Source: Pseudomonadota bacterium
GTDB lineage: Bacteria; Pseudomonadota; Gammaproteobacteria; Burkholderiales; Burkholderiaceae
Length of the DNA stretch: 17,170 nucleotides
NCBI GenBank assembly: GCA_023441105.1
Contig: JAEZQX010000176.1
Span: 1-17,170 of the forward strand
Direction: 5' to 3'
The translations under genes and the position numbers were made by a program. Positions within the stretch are counted from its first letter, which is position 1. Each line of letters opens with the position of its first letter. Positions 7,099 to 13,348 of the stretch are shown here, piece by piece. The notes beneath the pieces were generated by a model that made no database searches, was not told the origin of the DNA, and saw nothing but the letters and a program-made list of their open reading frames with translations.

Positions 7099-7699
7099 GC
7101 AGGTCCGGCGGGCGATGGCGAAATGGCCGCAGGTGCCGGCGGTCTACGGCTGGCTGCGGCTCAGCCGGCGTGGCCAATGGTTCCTCATCGACCGCTCCAC
7201 GCCCGACTTCGATGAGGAACGCGACGGCGACGGCAGCCTGATCACCAGCCCGCCCATCATCGACTTCATCGGTCGCAACTACGAATGCGACGACCGCGGC
7301 GCCTGGTACTGGCAGAACGGCCCGCAGCGGGCCTTCGTGCGCCTCGACCTGGCGCCGCTGGTGCTCCGGGTGCTCAACGACGCGCCGGCGCAGCGGCTGG
7401 TGACGCACACCGGCTTCATCGTCGAGCGCGTCGAGCGGGTGCTCGCCGATGCCGATGGCAACCTGCTGATGGTGACCGAACTCGGCCCCGCCGTGGTCGA
7501 CGACCGCGACATCGGCCAGCTGCAACTGGCCATCGACGATGACGCCGACCCGGCCGGTCCGCTGATGCGACTGGCGATGGAACGCTATCCGGCGCTCGAG
7601 GGCGGCTCCTGGCAATTCCGGGGGCAGCCGCTGTCCGGCGCCGCTGCGATCGGCAAGGCGCTCGGCTACCTGGCAGACCCGGCGCCACCGGCTGCCTGA
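7088..7699 (+). CDS. DUF2946-like protein of unknown function
   Basis: 203-aa soluble protein with no signal peptide or membrane segment. The N-terminal motif MAKWPQVPAVYGWLRLSRRG (about 10-29), FIGRNYECDDRGAWYWQNGPQR (about 58-79, given here as FIGRNYECDD and WYWQNGPQR) and TELGPAVVDDRDIG are recognisable as a conserved betaproteobacterial family. I recall it as a DUF, possibly DUF2946, but am not certain of the number. The acidic insertion between residues 38 and 54 replaces a shorter loop in homologs I remember. The ATG at 7088 lies inside the end of the hydrolase gene (11-base overlap), so it is very likely co-translated with it. Function unknown. Confidence 0.88.
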   Translation: MLDEQVRRAMAKWPQVPAVYGWLRLSRRGQWFLIDRSTPDFDEERDGDGSLITSPPIIDFIGRNYECDDRGAWYWQNGPQRAFVRLDLAPLVLRVLNDAPAQRLVTHTGFIVERVERVLADADGNLLMVTELGPAVVDDRDIGQLQLAIDDDADPAGPLMRLAMERYPALEGGSWQFRGQPLSGAAAIGKALGYLADPAPPAA

Positions 7700-7725
7700 C
7701 CCGGAACCGCGACGGCGCCCGGGTC
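7698..7725. terminator. Possible bidirectional terminator hairpin
   Basis: GACCCGG (7698-7704) pairs with CCGGGTC (7719-7725) around a 14-base loop. It begins in the stop codon of the plus-strand DUF gene and lies 27 bases beyond the stop of the minus-strand small ORF, in the 52-base convergent gap. No U-run follows on either strand. Confidence 0.35.
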
Positions 7726-7751
7726 GGGAACGGCAAAGGCACCCGGCCTGG

Positions 7752-7856
7752 TCAGAGCCACAGCCAGGTCACCGTCAGCAGCAGCGCGACCAGCAGCTTG
7801 AAGAGGTCGTAGCGGCGCACCTCGTGGAGGCTGCGGCCACGGATCGTGGTGGGCAT
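7752..7856 (-). CDS. 34-aa membrane peptide coupled to HhH gene
   Basis: MPTTIRGRSLHEVRRYDLFKLLVALLLTVTWLWL in outline: a basic first half (R6, R8, R14, R15) and a C-terminal hydrophobic helix from about residue 18 to the end (LFKLLVALLLTVTWLWL). That reads as a single-span inner-membrane peptide with its N-terminus inside by the positive-inside rule. Translation evidence is good for so short a gene: the upstream gene ends GCC TGA, one base (G) follows, then ATG, and GAGGGG lies 8 bases before the ATG. It is therefore set up for termination-reinitiation. I do not recognise a named family. The same ATG can also be read as an internal Met of a longer 93-codon frame, but the longer frame runs through the HhH gene and has no protein-like content. 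Confidence 0.65.
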   Translation of the reverse strand: MPTTIRGRSLHEVRRYDLFKLLVALLLTVTWLWL

Positions 7857-7857
7857 C

Positions 7858-8559
7858 TCAGGCCCCTCGCCGCATGCCGGAAGCGGGCAGGCCCTCGCCC
7901 GGCATGCCGCCGGCGACCCCGGCCGGGGTGCCTGCAGCAGCTGCGTTCGACTGCAGGTCGTCCTGCAGCCGCGCCAGTCCTTCCCAGTCCTGGGCAGCCG
8001 CCAGTCGTGCCTGCCCGGCCCAGGTTTCGACACCCGCGCCCTCCGGCTCCTCGCCGGTACTCTCCACGATGCGCTCGAGCTCGGCGACCGGCGTGACCGC
8101 CAGTTCCGCGAAGGTGGTAATGCCGTTGTTCCTCAGCATGGCCCCGATCTTCGGGCCGATGCCTACCACCGCTTCGAGATCCTCCTGGCGATACGCCGGC
8201 GCGTGCCAGGCATGCGCGAGGGCGCCGGGCGCAAGCCGGCCATGGGTGCCGAGGGCGGCTTCCGAAGCGGCGCGGCCGGCAGCGGCGCGGTCCGTGGTTA
8301 CCGGTACCACCGGCGAACGCTCGCCGGCCGAGTCGGCCGCCATGGCAACCCGGGCAGCGAGCTTCGCGCCGCTACCTGCGGCCGCTGCCGCAAGGGACGG
8401 CGCGGCGATGCCGGCGCCTGGAGTACGAGCCTCAGTGCCCTCGGCGGTTGCCGCGCGCGATGCTGCAACCGGGTCGATGCCACGGCGCCAGTAGATCCAG
8501 TCGATGATCCATTCCACCAGCCAGCCCACCAACAGTCCGAGAAAGAAGTACTTCCACAT
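7858..8559 (-). CDS. Membrane-anchored helix-hairpin-helix protein
   Basis: 233-aa protein. Residues 3-23 (KYFFLGLLVGWLVEWIIDWIY) form an N-terminal transmembrane helix, followed by an Ala/Gly-rich linker (about 30-120) that looks disordered. The conserved module is at about 124-203: YRQEDLEAVVGIGPKIGAML, then NNGITTFAELAVTPV, then DWEGLARLQDDLQ. GIGPKIGAML is a classic helix-hairpin-helix, similar to the 'flap endonuclease-1-like 5' DNA nuclease' family (COG3743) and to helical extensions in some L21-type proteins. I see no nuclease catalytic acids, so nuclease activity should not be assumed. The C-terminal 30 residues are low complexity. ATG at 8557-8559 preceded by GGAGG, very close. Downstream is the coupled 34-aa peptide; upstream, after 68 bases, the M48 protease. 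Confidence 0.87.
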   Translation of the reverse strand: MWKYFFLGLLVGWLVEWIIDWIYWRRGIDPVAASRAATAEGTEARTPGAGIAAPSLAAAAAGSGAKLAARVAMAADSAGERSPVVPVTTDRAAAGRAASEAALGTHGRLAPGALAHAWHAPAYRQEDLEAVVGIGPKIGAMLRNNGITTFAELAVTPVAELERIVESTGEEPEGAGVETWAGQARLAAAQDWEGLARLQDDLQSNAAAAGTPAGVAGGMPGEGLPASGMRRGA

Positions 8560-8583
8560 CCTCCGCCCCCGAAAATCAGCCCG

Positions 8584-8595
8584 TCATCCGGATGA
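8584..8595. repeat. 12-bp perfect palindrome upstream of HhH gene
   Basis: TCATCCGGATGA is fully self-complementary, 25-36 bases before the HhH start codon on the minus strand. It could be an operator half-site pair or the lower part of a hairpin; nothing else supports a particular regulator. Confidence 0.35.
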
Positions 8596-8604
8596 GCCAC
8601 GGAT

Positions 8605-8621
8605 GGGTGCCTCCGGCACCC
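8605..8621. terminator. Hairpin just after the M48 protease gene
   Basis: GGGTGCC (8605-8611) and GGCACCC (8615-8621) form a 7-bp stem with a 3-base loop. On the minus strand it starts 6 bases beyond the protease stop codon. It is followed by ATCC rather than U's, so it may be a weak terminator, an attenuator ahead of the HhH gene, or a 3'-end stabiliser. Confidence 0.4.
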
Positions 8622-8627
8622 GGCAGG

Positions 8628-10169
8628 TCAGCGCCGCGACTCCTTCATCTCCAGGCGATACGCCGCCTCGACCTCGTGCAGCTTCGCGTCGACGATCGAG
8701 CCGTTGAAGAAATCGAGGTCTCCGGCAGACCGCGCGAGCCGCAGCTGCTCGATGGCCGGCAGGCGCATGCCGCGCAGCAGGTATCCTTCGGCGGCCGCCT
8801 TGTGGGCGAGCCCGCGCTCGCCAAGCGCCTGGTGTGCTTCGCCCAGCAACCGCCACAACTCGGCATCGCCCCGGAAATCCGCCGTCTTCTCGCGCAGCAG
8901 GGCGACCGTCTCGCGCTGCGCGCCGGAAGCGTTCAGCACCTGCGCGCGCAGGCGGATGATCGCGAGGTTGTCCGGATGGGCGGCGATCGCCGCCCGGGAG
9001 CGCTCGTCGGCGCGCCGCAGGTCGCCGGCACCCAGGCTGTTGGCGACGCGCAGGCGCGTCAGGAAGACATGCGGGCCGCCCAGCGCCTGCTCGGCCTTGT
9101 CGAGCGCGCGCTCCGACGCCGTCCAGTCGCGGCTGGCATTGGCGACGTTGGCCAGACCGAACCACGGCGCCGGATCCTTCGCGCCCTCGGGGGAGTCGAT
9201 TTGCTGCTGGAAGTTGCGCCGCGCCGCGGCGAGCGCGTCGACCGCATCGCTGCCGAGCGCCACGGCCCGCGCGCGCTGCAGGCGGAACTCGATCCGGTCG
9301 CGATGATCGAACGCCGGCAGGTTCTGGATGCGCAGCTGCAGGTCCGTCATCCGTTCGCCGGTGACCGGGTGGGTGCGCACATAGACCGGCGCGCCGCCTT
9401 CGTTGTAGCGATTGAACTGCTGCAGTCGTTCGAAGAACCGCGGCGCCGCGCGGACGTCGAACTTCGCCTCGCGCAGGATGTCGAGGCCGACCCGGTCGGC
9501 CTCGCGTTCGGCATCGCGCGAGAAGGACAGCATCGACCGCATAGCCAGCGTGTCCCCCAGGGACAGCGCGCCCATCGCGGCATCCGCGCTGGAACGCGCA
9601 GCCAGCGCCGCGAGCACCATGCCCGCCAATGCCATCATCGACGCCTGGCGCTGGTTGGCTAGCATGCGGGCGATGTGCCGCTGGGTGACGTGGCCGATCT
9701 CATGGCTCATCACGGTGGCCAGCTCGGATTCGTCGCCGGCTGCGGCCAGCAGCCCGGTGTGGATGCCGATGAAGCCCCCCGGCAGGGCGAAGGCGTTGAT
9801 CGACTTGTCGCGCACCGCGAAGAACTCGAACTGGTACGAACGTGCCGGGCCGGTGGCGGTCAATCGGGCCGCGAAACGATTCAGGAACTCGGTCATTTCG
9901 GCGTCGTCCCAGACGATGCCCTCCGACCGCAGCTCGCGCATGATGGATTCGCCCAGCCGCCGCTCGGCAGCGCCGGACAGCTCGTCGCCGCTGGCGGCGC
10001 CGAGATCCGGCAGGCGATCGACTTGCGCAATGGTGCCGCCCGGACCGGCAAGCAGGGCCAGTCCGGTCAGCAGCGCGACCGCATCGCGGCGCCAGCGTCG
10101 CCCCCCCGCCGCCAGCGAGCGGCCGGCCTCCGGCGTCCGCGACCGGACCTGATCGGGTCGGTTGATCAC
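8628..10169 (-). CDS. Secreted M48 metalloprotease with C-terminal TPR (BepA-like)
   Basis: 513-aa periplasmic zinc protease of the M48 family with the BepA/YfgC layout, used in outer-membrane protein quality control. HEIGH at 156-160 supplies two zinc ligands and the catalytic Glu; the third ligand is E221 in EREAD (ExxxD motif, D225). The region NAFALPGGFIGIHTGLL (126-141) is the family's pre-helix signature. Residues about 290-510 are alpha-helical and TPR-like (WFGLANVANASRDWTASERALDKAEQAL and later repeats, shown here in part only). A hydrophobic stretch AVALLTGLALLAG (30-42) after Arg-rich residues acts as signal peptide, with likely cleavage near residue 48. The start is GTG at 10167-10169; there is no in-frame ATG/GTG/TTG between it and the signal core, and no Shine-Dalgarno is seen. 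Divergent from moaC by 70 bases. Confidence 0.94.
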   Translation of the reverse strand: MINRPDQVRSRTPEAGRSLAAGGRRWRRDAVALLTGLALLAGPGGTIAQVDRLPDLGAASGDELSGAAERRLGESIMRELRSEGIVWDDAEMTEFLNRFAARLTATGPARSYQFEFFAVRDKSINAFALPGGFIGIHTGLLAAAGDESELATVMSHEIGHVTQRHIARMLANQRQASMMALAGMVLAALAARSSADAAMGALSLGDTLAMRSMLSFSRDAEREADRVGLDILREAKFDVRAAPRFFERLQQFNRYNEGGAPVYVRTHPVTGERMTDLQLRIQNLPAFDHRDRIEFRLQRARAVALGSDAVDALAAARRNFQQQIDSPEGAKDPAPWFGLANVANASRDWTASERALDKAEQALGGPHVFLTRLRVANSLGAGDLRRADERSRAAIAAHPDNLAIIRLRAQVLNASGAQRETVALLREKTADFRGDAELWRLLGEAHQALGERGLAHKAAAEGYLLRGMRLPAIEQLRLARSAGDLDFFNGSIVDAKLHEVEAAYRLEMKESRR

Positions 10170-10171
10170 GT

Positions 10172-10180
10172 TGCTATGAT
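10172..10180 (+). promoter_or_regulatory. Extended -10 promoter for moaC
   Basis: TGCTATGAT has the TGn extension plus TATGAT, a 5 of 6 match to TATAAT. It lies 60 bases before the moaC start and is the clearest AT-rich element of the 70-base divergent gap. No -35 is seen. On the other strand the same spot reads TATCAT, which could serve as the -10 of the M48 gene, with initiation almost at its GTG start codon. Confidence 0.5.
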
Positions 10181-10239
10181 AGCGATGCCGTCCGCCCGTT
10201 GCTGGCCGGCAATGTAAACGCACGGACAAGCTCCAGGCC

Positions 10240-10722
10240 ATGGCGCAACTGACACATTTCGATTCCCGCGGCCAGGCCCAGATGGTCGACGTCGGCGCCA
10301 AGGCGGAAACCGGCCGGACGGCGGTCGCCGAGGGCTGGATCCGCATGCAGCCCGCCACTTTCGCGCTGGTCAAGACGGGCACCGCGAAAAAGGGCGACGT
10401 CATCGGCGTCGCGCGACTGGCGGCGATCATGGCCGCCAAGAAGACCAGCGACCTGATCCCGCTCTGCCACCCGATCGCGCTGACCCACGTTTCCGCCGAA
10501 TTCGAGCTCGACGAGGCTGGCAGCCGGGTCGGGTGCCGGGCGCGGGTCGAATGCAGCGGCAAGACCGGTGTCGAGATGGAGGCCCTCACCGCCGTGCAGG
10601 TCGGCCTGCTCACCATCTACGACATGTGCAAGGCGGTCGATCGCGGCATGGTGATCGAGTCGGTGCGGCTGCTGGAGAAGCACGGCGGCAAGAGCGGCAG
10701 CTTCGTGGCGGAGGGGCGGTAG
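10240..10722 (+). CDS. moaC: Cyclic pyranopterin monophosphate synthase
   Basis: 160-aa cytoplasmic enzyme that completes the first step of molybdenum cofactor synthesis, turning the MoaA product into cyclic pyranopterin monophosphate. The sequence is canonical and collinear with the E. coli numbering of catalytic residues as I recall it: K51 (AKKGDV), H77 in LCHP, E112 and E114 in [10 protein letters not shown]128 in IYDMCKA and K131. [15 protein letters not shown] and [25 protein letters not shown] (given here in parts) are diagnostic. The ATG at 10240 has only a weak CAGG upstream. It is alone on its strand: the divergent neighbour is a protease, the downstream neighbour is the convergent mgtE. 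No other moa or moe gene is visible in the window. Confidence 0.98.
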   Translation: MAQLTHFDSRGQAQMVDVGAKAETGRTAVAEGWIRMQPATFALVKTGTAKKGDVIGVARLAAIMAAKKTSDLIPLCHPIALTHVSAEFELDEAGSRVGCRARVECSGKTGVEMEALTAVQVGLLTIYDMCKAVDRGMVIESVRLLEKHGGKSGSFVAEGR

Positions 10723-10734
10723 CGCCTTCGGCGC
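10722..10734 (+). other. Short hairpin over the moaC stop codon
   Basis: GCGCC (10722-10726), TTC loop, GGCGC (10730-10734): five base pairs starting at the last base of the moaC stop codon. It is small, but lies just upstream of the longer hairpin at 10762-10786 and may add to transcript-end structure. Could be chance. Confidence 0.25.
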
Positions 10735-10761
10735 CTGCCGCAGCCTGCCCCCCCTCTGCCC

Positions 10762-10786
10762 GCAGTGTCGCCGTTGGTGACACTGC
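10762..10786. terminator. 11-bp hairpin between convergent moaC and mgtE
   Basis: The left arm (10762-10772, beginning GCAGTGTC) pairs with the right arm (10776-10786, ending GACACTGC) around a GTT loop. The stem is 11 bp with one G-U pair on the plus strand. It lies in the 96-base gap between convergent genes, where a shared bidirectional terminator is expected. Neither side has a U-tract; the plus-strand flank is C-rich, so Rho or a factor-dependent mode would be needed. Confidence 0.5.
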
Positions 10787-10818
10787 AGGCATAGATGCCC
10801 CCGAGTCGGCTGGCGCTG

Positions 10819-12504
10819 CTATCGCGAGAAGAAGATCGTCGCCAACCCCAGGAAGATCAGGAATCCCAGGCTGTCGGTCGAGAAGGTGAGCAGCACCGAC
10901 GACCCGATGGCGGGATCGCGGCCGGCCCGCTCGAGCAGGAAGGGAACCAGCACGCCGATCAGGGTGCCCACCAGCAGGTTGAGCAGGATCGCCAGCGTCA
11001 TCGTCAGTCCCAGCAAGGGGCCGTAAGGACTGTCGCGGTAGAGCAGCCAGGCGAACAGGCCGGCGACGCCGCCCCACACCAGGCCGTTGAGCGTCGCGAT
11101 CAGCAGCTCCTTGCGGATCAGGCGCCGGACGTTGCTGCGGTTGACCTGGCCGAGCGCCAGCGAGCGGATCACCAGCGTCATCGTCTGGTTGCCGGAATTG
11201 CCGGCGATGCCGGCCACGATCGGCATCAGCGCCGCCAGTGCCACCACCCGTTCGATGGTGCCGTCGAACAGGCCGATCACCCGCGAAGCGAAGAAGGCGG
11301 TGACCAGGTTCAGCGCCAGCCACAGCCAGCGGTTGCGCGCCGAGTACCAGATCGACGCGAAGATGTCCTCTTCCTCGCGCAGGCCTGCCTGCAGCAGCAC
11401 GTCGGCCTCGCCTTCCTCGCGGATCACGTCGACCACCTCGTCGATGGTCAAGCGCCCGATCAGGTGGCCGTGTGGATCGATCACCGGCGCCGACACCAGG
11501 TCGTAACGCTCGAACGCCTGGGCCGCCTCGCCGACGTCGTCGAGCCCGCGCAGGGCCAGCACGTCCCGCTTCATCACTTCGGAGACGGTGGCCTCGGGCT
11601 CGTTGATCAGCAGCTGGTCGATCGGCAGCGAGCCCTTGAGCATGTCGTAGCGGTCGACCACGAACACCTGGTCGGTGTGATACGGCAGCTCGTCGAAGCG
11701 GCGCAGGTAGCGCAGCACCACTTCGAGCTTCACGTCTTCGCGCACGGTGACGAGGTCGAAGTCCATCCGCGCGCCGACCGAATCCTCCGGGTACGACATC
11801 GCGGCGCGCAGCTGCTCGCGCTCCTCCGGCGTGAGCTGGCGGCGCACCTCGTCGACCACCTCGGTCGGCAGGTGATCGGCCAGGTCCGCGAGATCGTCGG
11901 CATCGAGCTCCTTGACTGCGGCGACCAGCTCCGCGCGCGTCATCGACTCGATCAGCGAGTCGCGCACCGGCTCGGACACTTCCAGGAGGATCGCGCCGTC
12001 GGCCTCGGCCTTGACCGAATCCCAGACCAGCAGCCGCTCCTCGCGCGGCAGCGCCTCGAGCACGTAGGCAACGTCGGCCGGGTGCAGGCGCTCGACCCGC
12101 TTGCGCAGGTGCGAAAGGTATTGCGCCTCGCTCAGGCGGGCGACGATTTCGGCGCGGTCGCCGCCGGCCAGCTCGCCTTCGTTGCGGGCCTGCTCGCGCA
12201 CCGCGCCGTAGTGCTGCAGGAGGTCCTGGACCTCGGCCAGCGCACGCTGCGCCTCCTCGAAATCCTTCGGCTGCGCGGCATGGATGATTTCGGGCTGTCC
12301 CTCGACGGGTTCCGCCTGCGCCGGCACCTGCGGCGCGTCCTCCACGGGCTCGGCCTGCGTCGGTCCCTGCGTCGGTCCCTGCGGCGGGTGCTCCATGGGA
12401 TCCTGCTGCGGCGCCGGCGCTGCCCCGGGCGGGCCCCCGGGCGCAGCTGCGGGCGACGGCGCAGCCCCGCCCGTCGGGAAATCCGGCTTGTCTTGATCGG
12501 TCAT
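10819..12504 (-). CDS. mgtE: Magnesium transporter MgtE
   Basis: 561-aa inner-membrane Mg2+ channel/transporter. The parts appear in family order: MgtE N domain (about 118-240, SEAQYLSHLRKRVERLHPAD then helical repeats), a CBS pair (about 250-375, ending IGRLTIDEVVDVIREEGEAD), the connecting helix, then five membrane segments from about 392. The selectivity-region signature PIVAGIAGNSGNQT is at 428-441 and STDSLGFLIFLG near the C-terminus contains the ion-binding Asp position. The first ~80 residues are an unusual Pro/Gln/Glu/Ala-rich extension, so the protein is longer than typical MgtE (about 450-480 aa). The ATG at 12502-12504 is the only good start before the extension; a second Met at about residue 37 is possible. 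Gap of 142 bases to mtgA upstream, with two GC-rich hairpins in the gap. Regulation by Mg2+ is expected of the family through its CBS domains; no Mg riboswitch is recognised. Confidence 0.95.
   Translation of the reverse strand: MTDQDKPDFPTGGAAPSPAAAPGGPPGAAPAPQQDPMEHPPQGPTQGPTQAEPVEDAPQVPAQAEPVEGQPEIIHAAQPKDFEEAQRALAEVQDLLQHYGAVREQARNEGELAGGDRAEIVARLSEAQYLSHLRKRVERLHPADVAYVLEALPREERLLVWDSVKAEADGAILLEVSEPVRDSLIESMTRAELVAAVKELDADDLADLADHLPTEVVDEVRRQLTPEEREQLRAAMSYPEDSVGARMDFDLVTVREDVKLEVVLRYLRRFDELPYHTDQVFVVDRYDMLKGSLPIDQLLINEPEATVSEVMKRDVLALRGLDDVGEAAQAFERYDLVSAPVIDPHGHLIGRLTIDEVVDVIREEGEADVLLQAGLREEEDIFASIWYSARNRWLWLALNLVTAFFASRVIGLFDGTIERVVALAALMPIVAGIAGNSGNQTMTLVIRSLALGQVNRSNVRRLIRKELLIATLNGLVWGGVAGLFAWLLYRDSPYGPLLGLTMTLAILLNLLVGTLIGVLVPFLLERAGRDPAIGSSVLLTFSTDSLGFLIFLGLATIFFSR
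12356..12379. repeat. Tandem 12-bp repeat in mgtE extension
   Basis: TGCGTCGGTCCC occurs twice head to tail, encoding the QGPT repeat on the minus strand. Nearby, two copies of an AEPVE-coding segment sit about 40 bases apart. This low-complexity DNA likely arose by slippage or duplication and keeps the frame because the unit is a multiple of three. Confidence 0.75.
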
Positions 12505-12515
12505 CGTGGACACCC

Positions 12516-12530
12516 GGGCGCGCGGCGCCC
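12516..12530. promoter_or_regulatory. GC hairpin in the mgtE leader
   Basis: GGGCGC (12516-12521) pairs with GCGCCC (12525-12530) around a GCG loop. It sits 12-26 bases upstream of the mgtE ATG on the minus strand, so the stem could cover the weak ribosome binding site region. No ligand-sensing domain is recognised; chance in GC-rich sequence is possible. Confidence 0.3.
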
Positions 12531-12620
12531 CTTTCCCCCGCGAGGACGAACCGGGCGGTCCGCCGGACACAGCCCCGGCGAAGCCTTCCCCACACGTCCG
12601 AGACATGTTCCCGCCGCGCC

Positions 12621-12642
12621 GCCCGCCGACCCGCAGGCGGGC
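12621..12642. terminator. Possible terminator after mtgA
   Basis: GCCCGCC (12621-12627) and GGCGGGC (12636-12642) are perfectly complementary with a 9-base loop. On the minus strand the stem begins 4 bases past the mtgA stop. It marks the plausible end of the four-gene operon before mgtE, but no U-tract follows. Confidence 0.45.
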
Positions 12643-12646
12643 TTCC

Positions 12647-13348
12647 TCAAGGCACCTCCACGCCGGCCATGCGCCGCTGCACGATGCCCGCCCGCCGTGC
12701 CAGCGCCGCGCTGCCGCGGTTCTGGTCATAGTAGCGCGGACGCGGCAGCATCGCCGCCAGCCGCGCCGCCTGCGCCGGGTCCAGTTGTGCGGCGGACACA
12801 TTGAAATGATGGCGGGCGGCCGCCTCGACGCCGAACACGCCGACGCCCCACTCGGCGACGTTGAGGTAGATCTCGAGGATGCGCCGCTTGCTCATCAGCG
12901 CCTCCAGCATGTAGGCGATGACCAGCTCCTGGGCCTTGCGCAGGTAGCTGCGATCGCCGGAAAGGAACAGGTTCTTGGCCAGCTGCATCGTGATGGTGGA
13001 GCCGCCGAAGGCCACCTTGCCGCGGCGGGTATTCTTCTCGAACGCCTTCTCGATGGCTTCCCAGTCGACGCCGTCATGCTCCGGAAAGCGCGAATCTTCC
13101 GACGCGATCACCGCTCGCTTCACATGCACCGAGATGCGCTCGTAGTCCACCCAGCGGTGCTGCAGTTGCGCCTTCGGATTGCGCTCGCGCAGGACCTGCA
13201 ACTGCTGGCGCATGAAGCTGGTCGACGTCGGATCGACTTCGCGCCACATGATCACGTGCATCAGGAACCAAAGCTGCATGGCCAGGATCGCGGCCAGGCC
13301 AAGCAGCGAGATCCCGAGGACAACCTTGACGAAGCGCCTAGCGGTCAT
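12647..13348 (-). CDS. mtgA: Monofunctional peptidoglycan glycosyltransferase
   Basis: 233-aa single-span GT51 enzyme polymerising lipid II into glycan chains at the outer face of the inner membrane. A transmembrane helix covers about residues 7-30 (VKVVLGISLLGLAAILAMQL). GT51 motifs appear in order: SEDSRFPEHDGVDW (83-96) with catalytic E84, GGSTITMQLAKNLFL (115-129), RKAQELVIAYMLE (137-149) with the second acid E141, KRRILEIYLNVAEWG (154-168) and VFGVEAAARHHF (171-182). There is no transpeptidase domain, which is correct for MtgA. The length is typical (about 230-240). It starts 11 bases inside the end of aroE, so it is the last gene of the overlapping operon 12647-17166, followed by a possible terminator. 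Confidence 0.97.
   Translation of the reverse strand: MTARRFVKVVLGISLLGLAAILAMQLWFLMHVIMWREVDPTSTSFMRQQLQVLRERNPKAQLQHRWVDYERISVHVKRAVIASEDSRFPEHDGVDWEAIEKAFEKNTRRGKVAFGGSTITMQLAKNLFLSGDRSYLRKAQELVIAYMLEALMSKRRILEIYLNVAEWGVGVFGVEAAARHHFNVSAAQLDPAQAARLAAMLPRPRYYDQNRGSAALARRAGIVQRRMAGVEVP

Noticed and set aside
7752..8033. 93-codon frame extending the 34-aa peptide upstream
   Set aside because: The extra part lies inside the HhH gene in another frame and has no protein-like features; only the ATG at 7854-7856 has a ribosome site and coupling.
10101..10107. Run of seven C's in the M48 gene as a possible slippage or frameshift site
   Set aside because: The frame is intact on both sides and the signal peptide is continuous with the protease; no alternative frame product is suggested.
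10162..10180. TTGATC (10162-10167) as -35 for the TATGAT box
   Set aside because: The spacer would be only 7 bases, too short for a sigma-70 promoter; an extended -10 explanation is preferred.
10795..12804. 669-codon plus-strand frame opposite mgtE
   Set aside because: Antisense shadow; the minus strand encodes MgtE with all its domains, including the selectivity signature.
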